Positions 1 to 11,425 of a stretch of DNA of 64,000 bases are shown here, piece after piece. Where the stretch lies: assembly GCA_031310005.1 (NCBI GenBank), contig CM062385.1:1178001-1242000 (forward strand). Reading direction: 5' to 3'. Every line of letters starts with the position of its first letter. Within the stretch, counting starts at the first letter, position 1. This DNA comes from Dactylellina haptotyla (taxonomy: Eukaryota > Ascomycota > Orbiliomycetes > Orbiliales > Orbiliaceae). The translations under genes were made by a program, and so were the position numbers. Under the pieces are notes generated by a model. That model was given only the letters and a program-made list of their open reading frames with translations, ran no database searches and had not been told where the DNA came from.

Positions 1-2
1 AT

Positions 3-2631
3 GAACCTTCGAACCAGCAAATGCACCCGATGAGGAACCACGGCGACCCGCAAAGACGGCCTCCACCGGCAGAATGGCATGGCCGCTCAGGCCCTCCTAA
101 CCCACAGCGACGACCTCCCCCAAGTGGACCGCCCAACAGTAATGGCCCCTCATATCCAGGCCCTAATGGCAGAGCACCAGCAGGACGGGGACACTTCCCA
201 CCATCACATTCCCAAGGGCACATGCAATTTCATCGGCCACGGCCACCACCACCACCACCTCAAGGACCTAATAGTTACAACCAAGGACAGGTTTGGCCAG
301 AACGGCAACATGATTCTCGAGGCTACGGTCGAGGGGCCAACTTGCCCAGAGACCTGGGAAGAAGTCAAACCATGCCTATGAATCCACGCCAAGAGAGGAT
401 AGAATTCCCTCAAGACTCACGCGGGCAGGCCTTCCATGATGGCCACAACATCCAAAATCCTTATACCGGGCCAGATTACCCGCAGTATGAGAGTTATAAC
501 GATAATGTCGAACACGGTCACCCTCAATCCCGAGGGTTTGACTCAATGAGGGGCAGTGTGGGAGATGTTCTCGACTTATATACCTACGACGACTCGTACA
601 GCACAAGACCTAGTTATGACGCCCGTTCTAATAGCATGAGAAACGATCCGTACTACAGCAGTAATCACAACCAGCCTCACCATCTCGACCAAAGCAACCC
701 TTATGATCAGCAACAACAATACCACAACAACATCGTTCCACAGGCCCACCGATCGAAATCACAGCCCAACCTCAGAGGGGACGGTTACACCCCGGCCGGA
801 TTTTCGGAGCCTGTGCCCCCACTTCCCCAAAACAACCAACAGCCTCAATTCTCGGGAGCTTGGAGTTCACGGATGAACGGTTCATTTGATGCCGCCCCCA
901 GTCAGACAAATTCCAACCTTAGACCTATAGGTGGGAATCAGATGGCATCAACTTCGGATGACATCAATATGAGCCATTCTTTATCGACATCTCGTCCTCC
1001 ACCTCAGCGAACGTACCCGAACCAGGCCCCTACAGACTACAGCAAAATGCCCCAACAACCTCAGCCCACTCTTTCCTCCGTATCGATGGTAACTTCGGAT
1101 GACCCCGATGCACTCCCTGAACACCCTGCACCAATCCGACCAGGGCTCGCTAGCGACAATGCCTCTGTGCGGTCAGGAATCAGTCAGCATACGCCAAACG
1201 CTATCCCAGTAAACCCTTTGGTAGCTCAAGGCAAAATGAGCCCCCACGATGTCGGTCCTGTCACATTTGATATGCTCAACCTAATGCGAAACGAAATCGC
1301 TAGCAAACCAGCGAACCAACCTGCCAATCCAAGTATTCAGTTGCGATTTGCAAAACGACTTGTAGAAGCATCTTTCGTCTTAGTGAATGATTCGGACTCT
1401 AAAGCTGCCAGAAGAAGTCGAGAAAATTTTACCCTTGAAGCTCATAAAATTGTGAAAAGAATATCTTCCGGTGTTAGTTTCCCACTTCCAATACCAGTCG
1501 GCTCTCCAGGCTAGGTGACGTTAACCTAAATATCCCTTATATGTGTAGACACATCCGTACCCAGAAGCTATGTTTTATTTGGCAAATTGTTATGGAGACG
1601 GTGCCCTAGGACTTGAAGTGGATCACGATAGAGCTTTCACTTTATACCAATCAGCTGCAAAACTAAACCACCCCCTCTCAGCCTACCGAACAGCAGGTAA
1701 GCAATCCGTCGAGTGCCAGATAAAACCCTACAACTTGTATAGTGTGCCTAATAAATATATTCTCTAAAGTCTGCTGCGAAATCGGTGCAGGCACCAAAAA
1801 AGAACCCCAAAAAGCGTTTCAATGGTACCGCAAGGCCGCTACACTTGGCGATACCGCTGCCATGTACAAGGTTGGTATGATTCAACATAAAGGCCATCTT
1901 GGACAACCACGGAACGACCGAGAAGCTATAGTCTGGCTTAAACGGGCCGCTGAGCAGGCCGACGAAGAAAATCCGCATGCGCTTCATCAACTCGGCCTTC
2001 TATACGAATCAGCCGATGGAAACGGGAGTATCGTTCGGGATGTAGCTTACGCAAAGGAGTTGTTTACAAAAGCAGCTGAATTAGGCTACCCGCCGTCCCA
2101 GTACCGCCTGGGTACCGCCTATGCATATGGTCTAATAGGCTGTCCTGTTGATGCCAAGTTGTCAATTACGTGGTACAGCCGGGCTGCTGCTAGTGGTGAC
2201 GCAGAATCCGAGCTCGCGCTTGCTGGTTGGTATCTGACGGGAGCTGAGGGTATCCTTGAGCAAAACGATACCGAAGCTTATTTATGGTCGCGTAAAGCCG
2301 CAGAACAGGGTCTAGCTAAGGCCGAATTCGCTGTTGGACATTTAACAGAGTTGGGTATCGGGCTGGATGGCAAGGGAAGCGAGGAGGAAGCCCGTAATTG
2401 GTATTTTAGAGCTGCTGGTATGTACTAATTCTTGGATACTCCTAGGAGTTCAAAAATGCTTTGTCACCCCAATATACAGGAGACATGTTAACATTTAGTG
2501 CAGGCCAGGGCCACCAAAAGGCTAAAGAGAGATTAGAAGAAATGCGAAGAGGGGCTCCTAAGAAACAAGCCCGCGAAAGGCTTTCGCGACATAATAAAGC
2601 AAAAGACGATGCGGATTGTATTGTGATGTAA
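3..2631 (+). CDS. Chitin synthase activator, Sel1-repeat protein (Skt5/Chs4 type), 5' end possibly cut by the window
   Basis: Exons to 1472, 1549-1696, 1770-2417 and 2504-2631; from the ATG at 21 this gives 791 residues. The frame is open to the window edge, so the true start may lie upstream. Residues 1 to about 430 are a Pro/Gln/Asn-rich, probably disordered region. From about residue 440 the protein follows the Skt5/Chs4 family: a helical lead-in (LRFAKRLVEASFVL), then tandem Sel1 repeats seen as motifs such as AMFYLANCYGDG, AMYKVGMIQHKG, ALHQLGLLYE and SQYRLGTAYAYG. The last four residues are CIVM, a CaaX box expected to be farnesylated, as in yeast Skt5. Family members bind and activate class IV chitin synthase (Chs3) at the plasma membrane. 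The first intron was placed by the conserved passage SSG-x-YPEAMFYLA across the junction. Frame and family are clear; only the N-terminus is open. Confidence 0.9.
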
Positions 2632-3145
2632 AAGTAGAACTCGCTAAGGTGTATTGGCGATCGGGTGTCCGAGGCGTCATGGTTAGCTTTTCTTTTGGAT
2701 CGATTTCCGGGCTATTCTAATCGTGGATTATAATTGTTTCTGTGATTCTCTACCTATTTAAGTATTTGTTTTGATTTATATAATTATAGATAAACCTGCG
2801 TACGATTTACGATCGAGAGGGCATATTCAAGTTAACTTGGGCACTATTTCTTATCTGCAATTGCTTCCAACCAGAATAGTATCCATTTCGGCAATGGATT
2901 TGTCTCGCTTGGTTTAGGGCGTGGCTAGTCACATGGTTCGCGTGGTGTACGCATCTGTCGTCCGAGAGATGCCCAAAGCTAAGCAATGACAAATGATTGG
3001 AAATGGATTTGGCGATACACGACATCTCGAGAGATTCTGTATTTTACTGGCCCAATGGCCACTTGTCAATACTGCAGTTCCTCAGAAGCACAAAGCATCA
3101 ATTGAGTTACTTACCAAACACCATACCTTTTACCGTGTCACAAAC
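2632..3145. other. Intergenic, 3' flank of the Sel1 gene and promoter of the dioxygenase gene
   Basis: Both neighbours read rightwards, so this 0.5 kb should hold the terminator of the first and the promoter of the second. AT-rich stretches lie near 2740-2800. I see no convincing gene. Confidence 0.5.
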
Positions 3146-4148
3146 ATGAGTGCCAGCGCAACAACCACCAACACTCGCGTTCCACCCGTATATTTTATAA
3201 GTCATGGAGGTATTGTATCACCGCAAAGACCATATGATAGCACCGCAGCATAAAACTAACCGCTGCTCTTTAATTAGGACCTCCGATAATAGAATGGACA
3301 CACCACCCTGCCTATTCCGCATTTGAGAGATTCGGGAAAGAGGTTTTGGCTTTAAAACCCAGGGGGCTAGTCGTCGTTTCTGCACATTTCACCGGGGGCA
3401 GCGATGAGATATATATAAACGATTCCGAGTCAACAGAACTTATATATGATTTCTATGGTGAGTTTTTCTGTTTACTGCCGAGTTTACCGAATTACCCAGT
3501 CCGGAACAAGAACCAAGTATCACTAATGACACGTCGCAACGATCATAAACAGGATTCCCAAAATCTTATTACAATAAAACATTCAACAACACAGGTAGTC
3601 AGACACTAGCTGTTGAAATTTCAAAATTTCTTTCGTCTGCCAATATCAAATCTAGATTTGTAAAGAGAGGTTTAGATCACGGAGTTTGGATCCCCTTTAG
3701 CATCGCGTTCGACCCTGTTCGCGAGAGAGCTTTGGAGATACCTATCGTTCAGTTATCTCTGTACGCGAGTGAGGACCCCACGAGGCACATAGCTTTGGGC
3801 AAAGCTCTCGCGCCATTGAGGGATGCTGGTTACGTTATCATTGCATCTGGGCAGGCTGTCCACAATCTCCGCGATCTAAGTTTTACAGAAACTAAACCGC
3901 GTAGCTACGTCAAAACATTTGACAGAGCGTTGGAAACTGCAATGACAACAGGTACTGGGGATGAAAGAGAGAGTGAAATGCTTGTATTACTCAAGCGAAC
4001 GGATGCTCGAAACTCTCATCCGACATTCGAACATCTTATGCCAATATATGTTGCTCTAGGAGCTGCCAGCCATGCAAGAGGGAAAAAAATATTTAATCAT
4101 CAAGAGGGAAGCTTGAGCTGGGCACAGTTTCGTTTAGATGACGTTTGA
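3146..4148 (+). CDS. LigB-type extradiol ring-cleavage dioxygenase (DODA family)
   Basis: Exons 3146-3209, 3278-3457 and 3553-4148 give 279 residues, the usual size. The start ATG is followed by a short leader and then VYFISHGG, with the first metal-binding His. Later family landmarks are WTHHPAY, LVVVSAHF (second metal His), LDHGVWIPF and the C-terminal ASGQAVHNLRDL and NSHPTFEHLMPIYVALGAA. Class III enzymes of this type use Fe(II), or Zn in plant DODA homologues, to open catechol-like rings. The natural substrate of fungal cytosolic members is mostly unknown. There are no transmembrane or signal segments. The neighbours (a chitin synthase activator and a pyruvate carrier) do not suggest a degradation cluster, so a stand-alone function is likely. 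Splice junctions all fall in phase 1. Confidence 0.88.
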
Positions 4149-5453
4149 TACCATGTAGTTATCTCGTCATTCCTGCCGAATCTGATACGCTTAACACAGA
4201 CATAGATAGCCTTCATAACATCTTATTTGGGAAACTTGCTGCTCGGTTTGCTTGTTTTTTTTATTATAAAAGACTGTCTAGCGTTGGTATATTTAAGCTA
4301 TAGCCATACAAGTTCCTGGTTGTCTAAAAGGAATCTTGATAAATACATACGTAAAGTGTAGACGGTTAGAATGTGATCATATTACCGAATATAGACACTG
4401 TCAAGTATTGTATACTCTCATCTTAAGTGTAAGGGCTATTCGTTACGCCCATGCTCTAGGGTTGAGCCTCGGGTAAGATAATTTACGGTGAGGTTTGTTG
4501 AACCAATGTTGAAATTTTGCTCTCAATTTCAGCCTCGGAAAGTTCTTTTGTTTTTGTAAGTTCCATGTTGCCGTGTAAAATGTGAGGCAAGAATAGCATA
4601 CCGGATAAGGAAAACTGCGCTTCTTTTCCTAACTCTATAGAGTATCAATACGGCTGAAGTCAGCGACTGTTTCTTGTCCCTCCCTGTCTTTGGGTGGGAA
4701 AAGGGACACCCAGGTTTCAATATCACTGACCGTATCTGGCAAACACACGAGGCGGTACGCCCGTTGCTTCTCGAATTAGAATTGGGATATCTGGGTTGCT
4801 CTTTTTCATAACGGGATAGGATTTGATAATAAACGAGCTGCAGTTTTCGATATTTGTTAGCTATGGATGGCCTGCCGAGAGCAGGTAGATACAAACATAT
4901 CTGTTGCTGTAGCGTCCTTACCGTAGATGGTTGCTGGCTGTACTCGTCTGACAAAGATGGAAGCGTAGTTCCTTGAGTTGTTTGGAGAAAACGAATCTTG
5001 TAGCCATGACTGAACAATCTAGAGGATCCTGGGGGTAAGTAACACGGGTGGATATCCCTTTTCAATCGATATGTCGGGCTCGGAATCTATGCGTGAAAGT
5101 CGCGGTTGTGGGTTTGCAATTGCACAGTTGTGAGTTTGGGTTTGTGGTTGTTGAGATTGTGGAATTGGCGGGATTTAATCCGTTGCCGAGAAAGATGCCC
5201 GGGTGCCCGGGGTGGGCACACGCCCCGGATAGACCCCGGGCCCGGGGAAGAAGGTTGCTGGGCGCGAGATCGGACTTCACGGAGTTGGCGCTCGCCGTAA
5301 AGTCAACCTCCGAACGCCCAGTCATCACACATCGCCATCTTTCGGTTCAACATCACCACCACCGAACCCGAGTCCACATTGGAAAGACATCAGATCGCCT
5401 TGAGCGCCCAGCAATCATAAATACACCCCACGCTCTCGTCCTCAACGACAAAC
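4149..5453. other. Intergenic, 1.3 kb; promoter of MPC2 on the right
   Basis: No gene could be supported. The right part (about 5200-5250) has a very GC-rich block with CCCGGG and GCCCGG motifs in an otherwise average stretch, just upstream of the MPC2 gene. A reverse-strand open frame at 4529-5065 has no recognisable protein character. Confidence 0.4.
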
Positions 5454-6098
5454 ATGGCTGCCACAACCATTTCTAGGTTATGGAACAGCGAAGTTGGCTT
5501 GAAGACCGTCCACTTCTGGGTTAGAATATAATCACCTCTCCTACAATGCTCTGTCCGTTTCCGCATCTCCCTAATCATATTTTACTCACCGTACAGGCAC
5601 CGGTCATGAAATGGGGGCTCGTCATTGCGGGAATCTCTGATTTCTACCGTCCCCCTGAGAAGCTTTCGCTCACACAGAACCTCGCTCTTACCGCTACTGG
5701 TTGCATATGGACCCGCTGGTGCCTCATTATTAAACCTAAAAACTATCTGTAAAGCCCCCCCTTGACCTCCCTTGTTTTGGTCAATTTTGGAACAAACCGG
5801 TCACCAGAACTCAGTGTTTATCTTTCCAGAGGCTAATGACACATATTCACTTAAATCTAGGCTAGCTGCCGTTAACTTCTTCCTCGCTGGTGTTGGGACT
5901 GTTCAAGTCAGCAGGATTTTGATGTAGGTGCCGTTTTCCCTTCCTAGCCAACTTCACCAAAGCTTCTCTGAATCTTCAATTTTCCCTCAACTATTCGATT
6001 TCTAATGTTTGGAGATGGTTTCTAGGTATGAGAGGGAGCAAAAGCGGCTGAAGCAAGACCATCCAGTGCTAGCAGAGTTACAATCAAAGGCTGCATAA
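5454..6098 (+). CDS. MPC2: Mitochondrial pyruvate carrier subunit, MPC2 type
   Basis: Four exons, 5454-5519, 5597-5748, 5861-5923 and 6026-6098, give 117 residues. The sequence follows the MPC2 family closely: GLKTVHFWAPVMKWGLVIAG, ISDFYRPPEKLS, LALTATGCIWTRW, IIKPKNYLLAAVNFFLAG and VQVSRILMYE. It carries three short hydrophobic segments and a charged C-terminal tail. MPC1 and MPC2 form the heterodimer that imports pyruvate across the inner mitochondrial membrane. The short first exon of 22 codons and three small introns are normal for this gene in fungi. It converges with EGD1 on the right. Whether it corresponds to yeast Mpc2 or the paralogue Mpc3 cannot be told from one genome window. Confidence 0.93.
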
Positions 6099-6766
6099 CC
6101 GCATTTCTCATGTACCATAACCGCGGCCTAGCACAGCTGACATAACGCTACAGTTAGACGTGTAATCAGCACTGGTGCATGACATGTGGAGTTGTATAAG
6201 CTTCTGGCGTGAGATAGTGCATATTGGCTAGCAATCTTAAGTTATTTTCCTACCTTGTCCTCTTTCACTTTTTTGTGTATGCATTTGAGGACTTGATAAA
6301 GAAAGACGAGGTGGGATAAGATAAATTAAATAGGAACGTAGTAGATGTGATAATTCTGTCAGTGGTGTACGTTATAATGCTTGCGCATATTTCAGATATT
6401 TTATTTTTTGTCTTTTCTTTCTTCTACTTCGTCGACCCTTGTTATACCGCGGTTACTTCAAGTCACCACAGGGAGTTTGAGTATCAGTACCTAGACAAGC
6501 ACGAGTAGAAACAAAGGAGCAAATTTGGCACAGCAATGACTTCGAACAGGAGATCCCATGACTTTTTAAAGCGATTGTTAGGTCGCGGCGATTAAACGAA
6601 GACGGTCTCCCGTCGCATTGTGGGAAGAGAAACAAAGGTGTCCTATTGAGGTCTTCTACCAAGAATCGATGTCTCTAGTTCATGCGAACTAGGCTAGGAG
6701 AACATAAAATGCGGAAATACGTTTGAATACTGCAGATATTATTATAGAATTGAAAGTCCTACTGCT
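6099..6766. other. Convergent intergenic region between MPC2 and EGD1
   Basis: Both flanking genes end here, so it should hold two 3' untranslated regions. It is moderately AT-rich. No gene or RNA was recognised. Confidence 0.4.
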
Positions 6767-7555
6767 TTACTCGGTTTTGGTTTCGAAATTCTCTCCAGCG
6801 ACTAGATCGGGAATGTCGTCGTCGTCGTCGTCGTCCTTCTTATCATCCCCCCCTTCTTTCTTCTGCAAGGATTGATAACTCTCCGCGAGCTTTCGTAGGG
6901 ATGCCAACGAGTCTGGGCCAAGTTGATTCAGGATACCCGGGACGAGCTCGGTGAGTTCTTTATCCTCTCCATTGCCGTATATAGCAAATGTATTCGCAGG
7001 AACGGAAGCGTGGACTGAGAGGGGCTCGAGTTAGGTTCCGAGGGTTTTGTAATTATAGAGTTACAGTGGCCACTAACCTTTGGGGGCAGAAAAATGGATG
7101 ACATTTCCGTCCTCCTTAAACATGTTGACTTCCTCGATGGCTTGGATGGGTTGCACATTCAGTTTTTTCAGCGATGACTGTAGCTTCTTGTCGTCGGTTC
7201 CAGAGCTTTTGTGAACCTTCTTGACTTTTCGTCGAGGTGTACCTTTTCCTCTGGAATGGTTCATACAATGGTCAGCACATTTTAATTTCAATCGTTTCGA
7301 GTCGCGGAAGAGGCTTTGAAAACCGGAGCGGAGTTTTCTCTCTTGCTTCCTTTCATTCATCCCTTGCTTCTTGCGCTTTAGCGGACAGTGATTGCAACGT
7401 ACCCTATACCATAAGCATAATCAATGTCAATAGGCTGTCCGAGAAAATGGGATCTTGGGAAAGAGATTCGTGCGAAGGATTGGCGGGAGAGAGGACTGAG
7501 AGGACTAACCTATTCTGACGGAAGCCTGCAATTTAGCTAACTTTTGAGGATCCAT
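6767..7555 (-). CDS. EGD1: Nascent polypeptide-associated complex subunit beta
   Basis: Reverse strand. Exons: 7510-7555 (start ATG at 7555), an apparent single-nucleotide exon at 7403, 7078-7250 and 6767-7014; 155 residues. The protein reads [15 protein letters not shown], then the ribosome-binding [12 protein letters not shown] patch, then the NAC domain ([56 protein letters not shown]) and an acidic tail with a run of Asp encoded by a GTC/GAC microsatellite. NAC binds the ribosome exit site and shields nascent chains. The N-terminal splicing is ambiguous. Using the one-base exon restores the conserved RIGGKG. Skipping it and using an acceptor two bases further in gives RIGKG in the same frame. 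Everything downstream is certain. Confidence 0.9.
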
Positions 7556-8656
7556 CTTTGAAGAATGAAAAATCCAAATGAAATAACGACTCTCTTGAAC
7601 TTCTGCGGGGCGGGATTCGTGACGGAGATCAAGGGCGGATGGGTGGGGAGACCAAGAGCTATGAGATCGGGTGCTGGTAGAGTTCTGTGTCGAGAAGAGA
7701 ATGAGAGCCGAGGGCGAACTTGGGCTGGAAAGCGCAGGAGGAGGGGAGGTGGAGGAGGAGAAGAGGTGGTGGGTATATCAAGGAATCGATTGCAAATGGT
7801 TCTGTCGGTTGGTAGAACTTTTGGAAATTTTCTGATTTACGACTAGCTGGATTTTGGTTTGGAAACGAGCGAGACACAGAGATATATACTCTATTGACTT
7901 GTTCGATCACGCATATGGGATTCCTTCCGCCTGGTAGTTTGAAATATGATCACGCAGCGGTCTAGACACCATCACTTCCTCCGCTTTTGCTGCTCCCAGT
8001 TTATACCATTTTTCATTTTTTTTTCTCTCATTTTTAATATGGCGGTGGTAATCTACAGCTACACGAAATTCCATGTGTTTGTGGGCGGCGGCAACGCGCT
8101 TAACCATCGAAGAGAGGTGAACGGAGCAGACCAATCTGTGCAATTCCAAAGAGGGATTCGTGCTCACCCATATTTCGTATTGATTTCTCTCCTGGGGCCT
8201 CGCAGTTCTCCGCTTCTGATACTGCCTTGGGTTGTCCAGCGAAGAACCGCAGCATGTGCGCATACGGTGATATCTCAGGACATCTTGGTGGGATGGCGGG
8301 GTCGCCAGGTCTTAAGACCTACATCAGCCACTTAACATAAGCCACACAGTGGCTCGACAACAAAATCTTTACGGAATTCTGTAATACATCCTAGCCCAAG
8401 AGTGCCCGAGCAAGCAAATACTCCTATTACGACTCACACCCTTTGTGCTTAATGGAGCACTACACCTACACGGGATACGTGGGCATTCAGGCGGCCGGGG
8501 CATGTGAAACTTTAGAAGAGAATCGAGGTTGCATGCATACATCTTTGATCCGGAGCTGCTGCTACTCTAGCCTCGCTGCTACTCAATTTACAGCATCAAA
8601 TATTCGCCTAGTGGTCCTCAAACATGCCCCTTTGACCTGACATTGTATCTCGCGGC
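7556..8656. other. Promoter side of EGD1 and 3' flank of the WASP gene
   Basis: 1.1 kb with no supportable gene. A poly-T/poly-pyrimidine stretch lies at about 8010-8030. Small open frames on both strands overlap one another and have no protein-like composition. Confidence 0.4.
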
Positions 8657-10665
8657 TTAGTCCCAACCGCTATCATCGTCCTCGTCATCTATTGCCATCA
8701 TCGCATATTATTAGCACATCAGCAGGCCAAATTTAGTGCACACGAGTATTTGAACTGGGGAACAATTACCGCTATTCCTAGAAACCTTCGACTTTCGTTC
8801 ATTCAGCGCTCGCTGCAATGCATCGCCAAGACCCCCGCCTCCCAACCCGGCCTCAGCGCCGCCGCCAGCCTTTTCAGAACTCGTACTAACTTGTGTTAAT
8901 GGTCGCGATCTGTCGCTTACACCAGAGGTTTTCTTTAACGCCCCGATCCCCCCTGCACCCCGTATAGATGCCAACAGATCATGAGGTTGACCAGAGTTCG
9001 CTGCTGAAGAATTTGTTGAGTTTTCAATCAGGCCTCCTGGTGGAGGTGGAGGTGGAGGTGGAGGTGGAGGTGGTGGTGGTGGTGCTGTTCCGAAGCCAGG
9101 GGGCGGCGGCGGCGGCGGAGGGGCTGCCGTGCTAAACCCGGATGGTGGGGGAGGTGGCGGCGGCGGCGCGGCGGGGCTAAATCCTGGTATAGGAGGAGCT
9201 GGTGTGTTTGGTCCTGGAAATGCAGGAGGGGGCGCCCTTGGGGGTGGAGGAGGTGCAGATGGTATAGTCTGAATATTCACCACTGGAGGACGAATCTGAG
9301 GTGTCGGAATTGAGGATACAATCGGCGGATTGCGAGTAGGAATTGGAGGAGGTGCTGCCGAGGCTGACCCCCGAGGAGGAGGAGGAGGAGGAGCTTGGCC
9401 CCGTGGCGCCGGAGGCGCAGGAACAGGGCGAGCCGCGGTCCCAGCCTTCGGAAATGGGGGTGGAACGGAAAACACATGACTTCGGTCAGTTTGGCCTTCA
9501 TGGGGTATCTTAGGAGGTAAGGGAGGAGGGGGGGCCGCAGGTGTTTGAACCGGTTTGGGGTTTTCCCTTTCAGCATATATTCCTGCGTTTTGAAGAGGTG
9601 GAGGTACTCTGAATTGAAATGGAGCTGGCTGAGGGGGTGATGATGTTGCAGTCTTAGGTGGGTATGAAGGAGAGTTTGGCTCTGGGTGAGTTTCTGATGG
9701 TCCTGGATTGGGTACTTGTGGCCGCCTAGGTGTTGGTGGTGGTGGAGGAGGGTTTCGACGGGTGGGCGCAACTGTTGGGGGTTCTGTGGGAGGTGGAGGT
9801 GGAAGCTTAGGCGTTGGGACAGCTGAGGCCGGGGTAATTTGCGGCAGTGGGGGGGGAGGGGGAGGAGGGGGAGGAGGGGGGGGTGTAGCATAAGCTCTAT
9901 CGTTTTCTACACCGTTGGAAGTGTCCGGTAGTTCTTGTCTAGATAGGGATGCCTTGTTTTGTTCAACATATTCTCGAATAAAATCTGAGTTGTTTCGGAT
10001 CATTTCGTCGGTGATACCAAGCTCGTAAAGTTCGGCAAGAAGGGGCTTCCAAGAAGGATCAATGTCGTCCGCAATAGGCGGCGGGGCATCTGACTGTTTG
10101 CCCGATGCTCCCGGGAAGCTCTGATGCCCTCTCGCGTGGGACGCTCGGTGCGCGGAGGATTGAGGAGCCTGCTGGCGTGCCCCAGGAGGTAATGGTGGTG
10201 CAATTTTCAATACCCTCTTCCGAAAAGCCTCTGCTTCCTTTTCGTCTGTGAATGAGAACCCGGCAGAACATTCTTCTATTTCAAATGAGTGGAAAAATGT
10301 ACGGTCCTGGTTGTACTGTAATCCTTCGTATAATTCCTGGTCCCATAGAACGCCCCTATTCGCGGGCTAAATTCCGATTGTGTTAGCTTACTTTAGTATC
10401 TCCGCGATATTTGGCGATAGTATAGGAGGGAGAGGGGATTAGGTGATCATACTGAGATGTCGACGATCTTGAAAAAATGTGTCTTCCCAACTTTATCGTT
10501 TGCGAGAACAAGGCAACCTGAGATACCAGTATAATTCCACCGATTTCTATCCGGGTAATTAACATAGAGACGAGCTACACCATCCCCTAATATCTCGTTC
10601 ATTGCCGAAGGGACAACTCGTTTGACTTGTTCCCGATCGCTCTTATTTAACGCTGACGGAGCCAT
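8657..10665 (-). CDS. LAS17: WASP homologue, actin nucleation promoting factor
   Basis: Reverse strand. Exons 10453-10665, 8770-10366 and 8657-8688 give 613 residues. Residues 1-123 form a WH1 domain (ARLYVNYPDRNRWNYTGI, FFKIVDISPANRGVLWDQEL, YNQDRTFFHSFEIEECSAGF). About residues 140-520 are a very long proline-rich region with several runs of 8-15 prolines. A WH2 actin-binding motif (HDLLASIRGAGG...LKKT) lies at about 533-555, a connector helix (LGDALQRALNERKSKV) at about 583-600, and the acidic end DDEDDDSGWD, with its terminal Trp, at 604-613. Together these are the VCA module that activates Arp2/3. There is no CRIB domain, as is usual in fungi. The last exon is only 32 nt and encodes just the acidic tail, so a prediction that misses it would lose Arp2/3 binding. 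Confidence 0.94.
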
Positions 10666-11425
10666 GTCAGGGTGGTCTGGTAGTGATCGCACAGTATGCA
10701 AATGGGTCCGTCTTGGTCAGAGCAGCGGACGACTGGCGAGGACAAGCCCACAGCAGCTAGGCGCTAACGGGTCGCTTGAGAGATGGAAAGTACGAGGTGC
10801 TGAGTCGTTGTATTCAGACGTCGAGTTCCTTCGTTGCTGTCGATAGAGAGGGCTGGCCTAGGAACAGCCAATTTAGTCAGGAATTCATAGCAGGTAAACA
10901 GAATAGCCTAGGAAAGAAGACCAAAAGAGTAGCTATTACTTTCGAATCAAGCGCAAAGAGAAGGGCAAGGAGATTATACCTGCACCTGATAGGATGGCGA
11001 TGGTAGGAGCGCGACAGCAGCTGCAGTAACGGTGGTGGTTGATTTCAGCTACAACGTGCTCTGATGTTGAGCGTGCATGTGGATATTCCACGGGGGTTAG
11101 TTGCAAGCGCAAACATATCCTGGCGCTGGTCCGCGCCTGTGTGCTGTTTATTACGCAAGCAAGCAAACATTAGGCGCACCGCCCCAAATGGTGCGACGCC
11201 CATTCACAAAGCTGGTCTTAAAGGGCTAGTATGTGGGTCTTGTTCTGTTAAGCAGGTCTTTAAGGAATTACTTAGGTACTTCAATTTTAAATACCAAAAT
11301 AGTCCCGTCTTACACGATCCATCTCTGCATGCAACAACAATTTCAGAATGAAGAACTAATTTATAACAAGTATAGAACCCTGGGTTTACCGTCCCCGCAT
11401 GTATGTGCTCATTCAGATGCATCTA
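10666..11425. other. Promoter of the WASP gene and 3' flank of the thioesterase gene
   Basis: 0.76 kb between two leftward genes. No open frame with protein character, and no RNA gene recognised. Confidence 0.4.

Noticed and set aside
4529-5065. 178-codon open frame on the reverse strand upstream of MPC2
   Set aside because: Composition is not protein-like, no domain or conserved motif is visible, and it ends beside the GC-rich MPC2 promoter. Probably chance.
9277-9891. Long open frame in another frame inside the WASP proline-rich region
   Set aside because: A His/Leu-rich shadow of the poly-proline repeats; the WH1-to-VCA frame accounts for this DNA.
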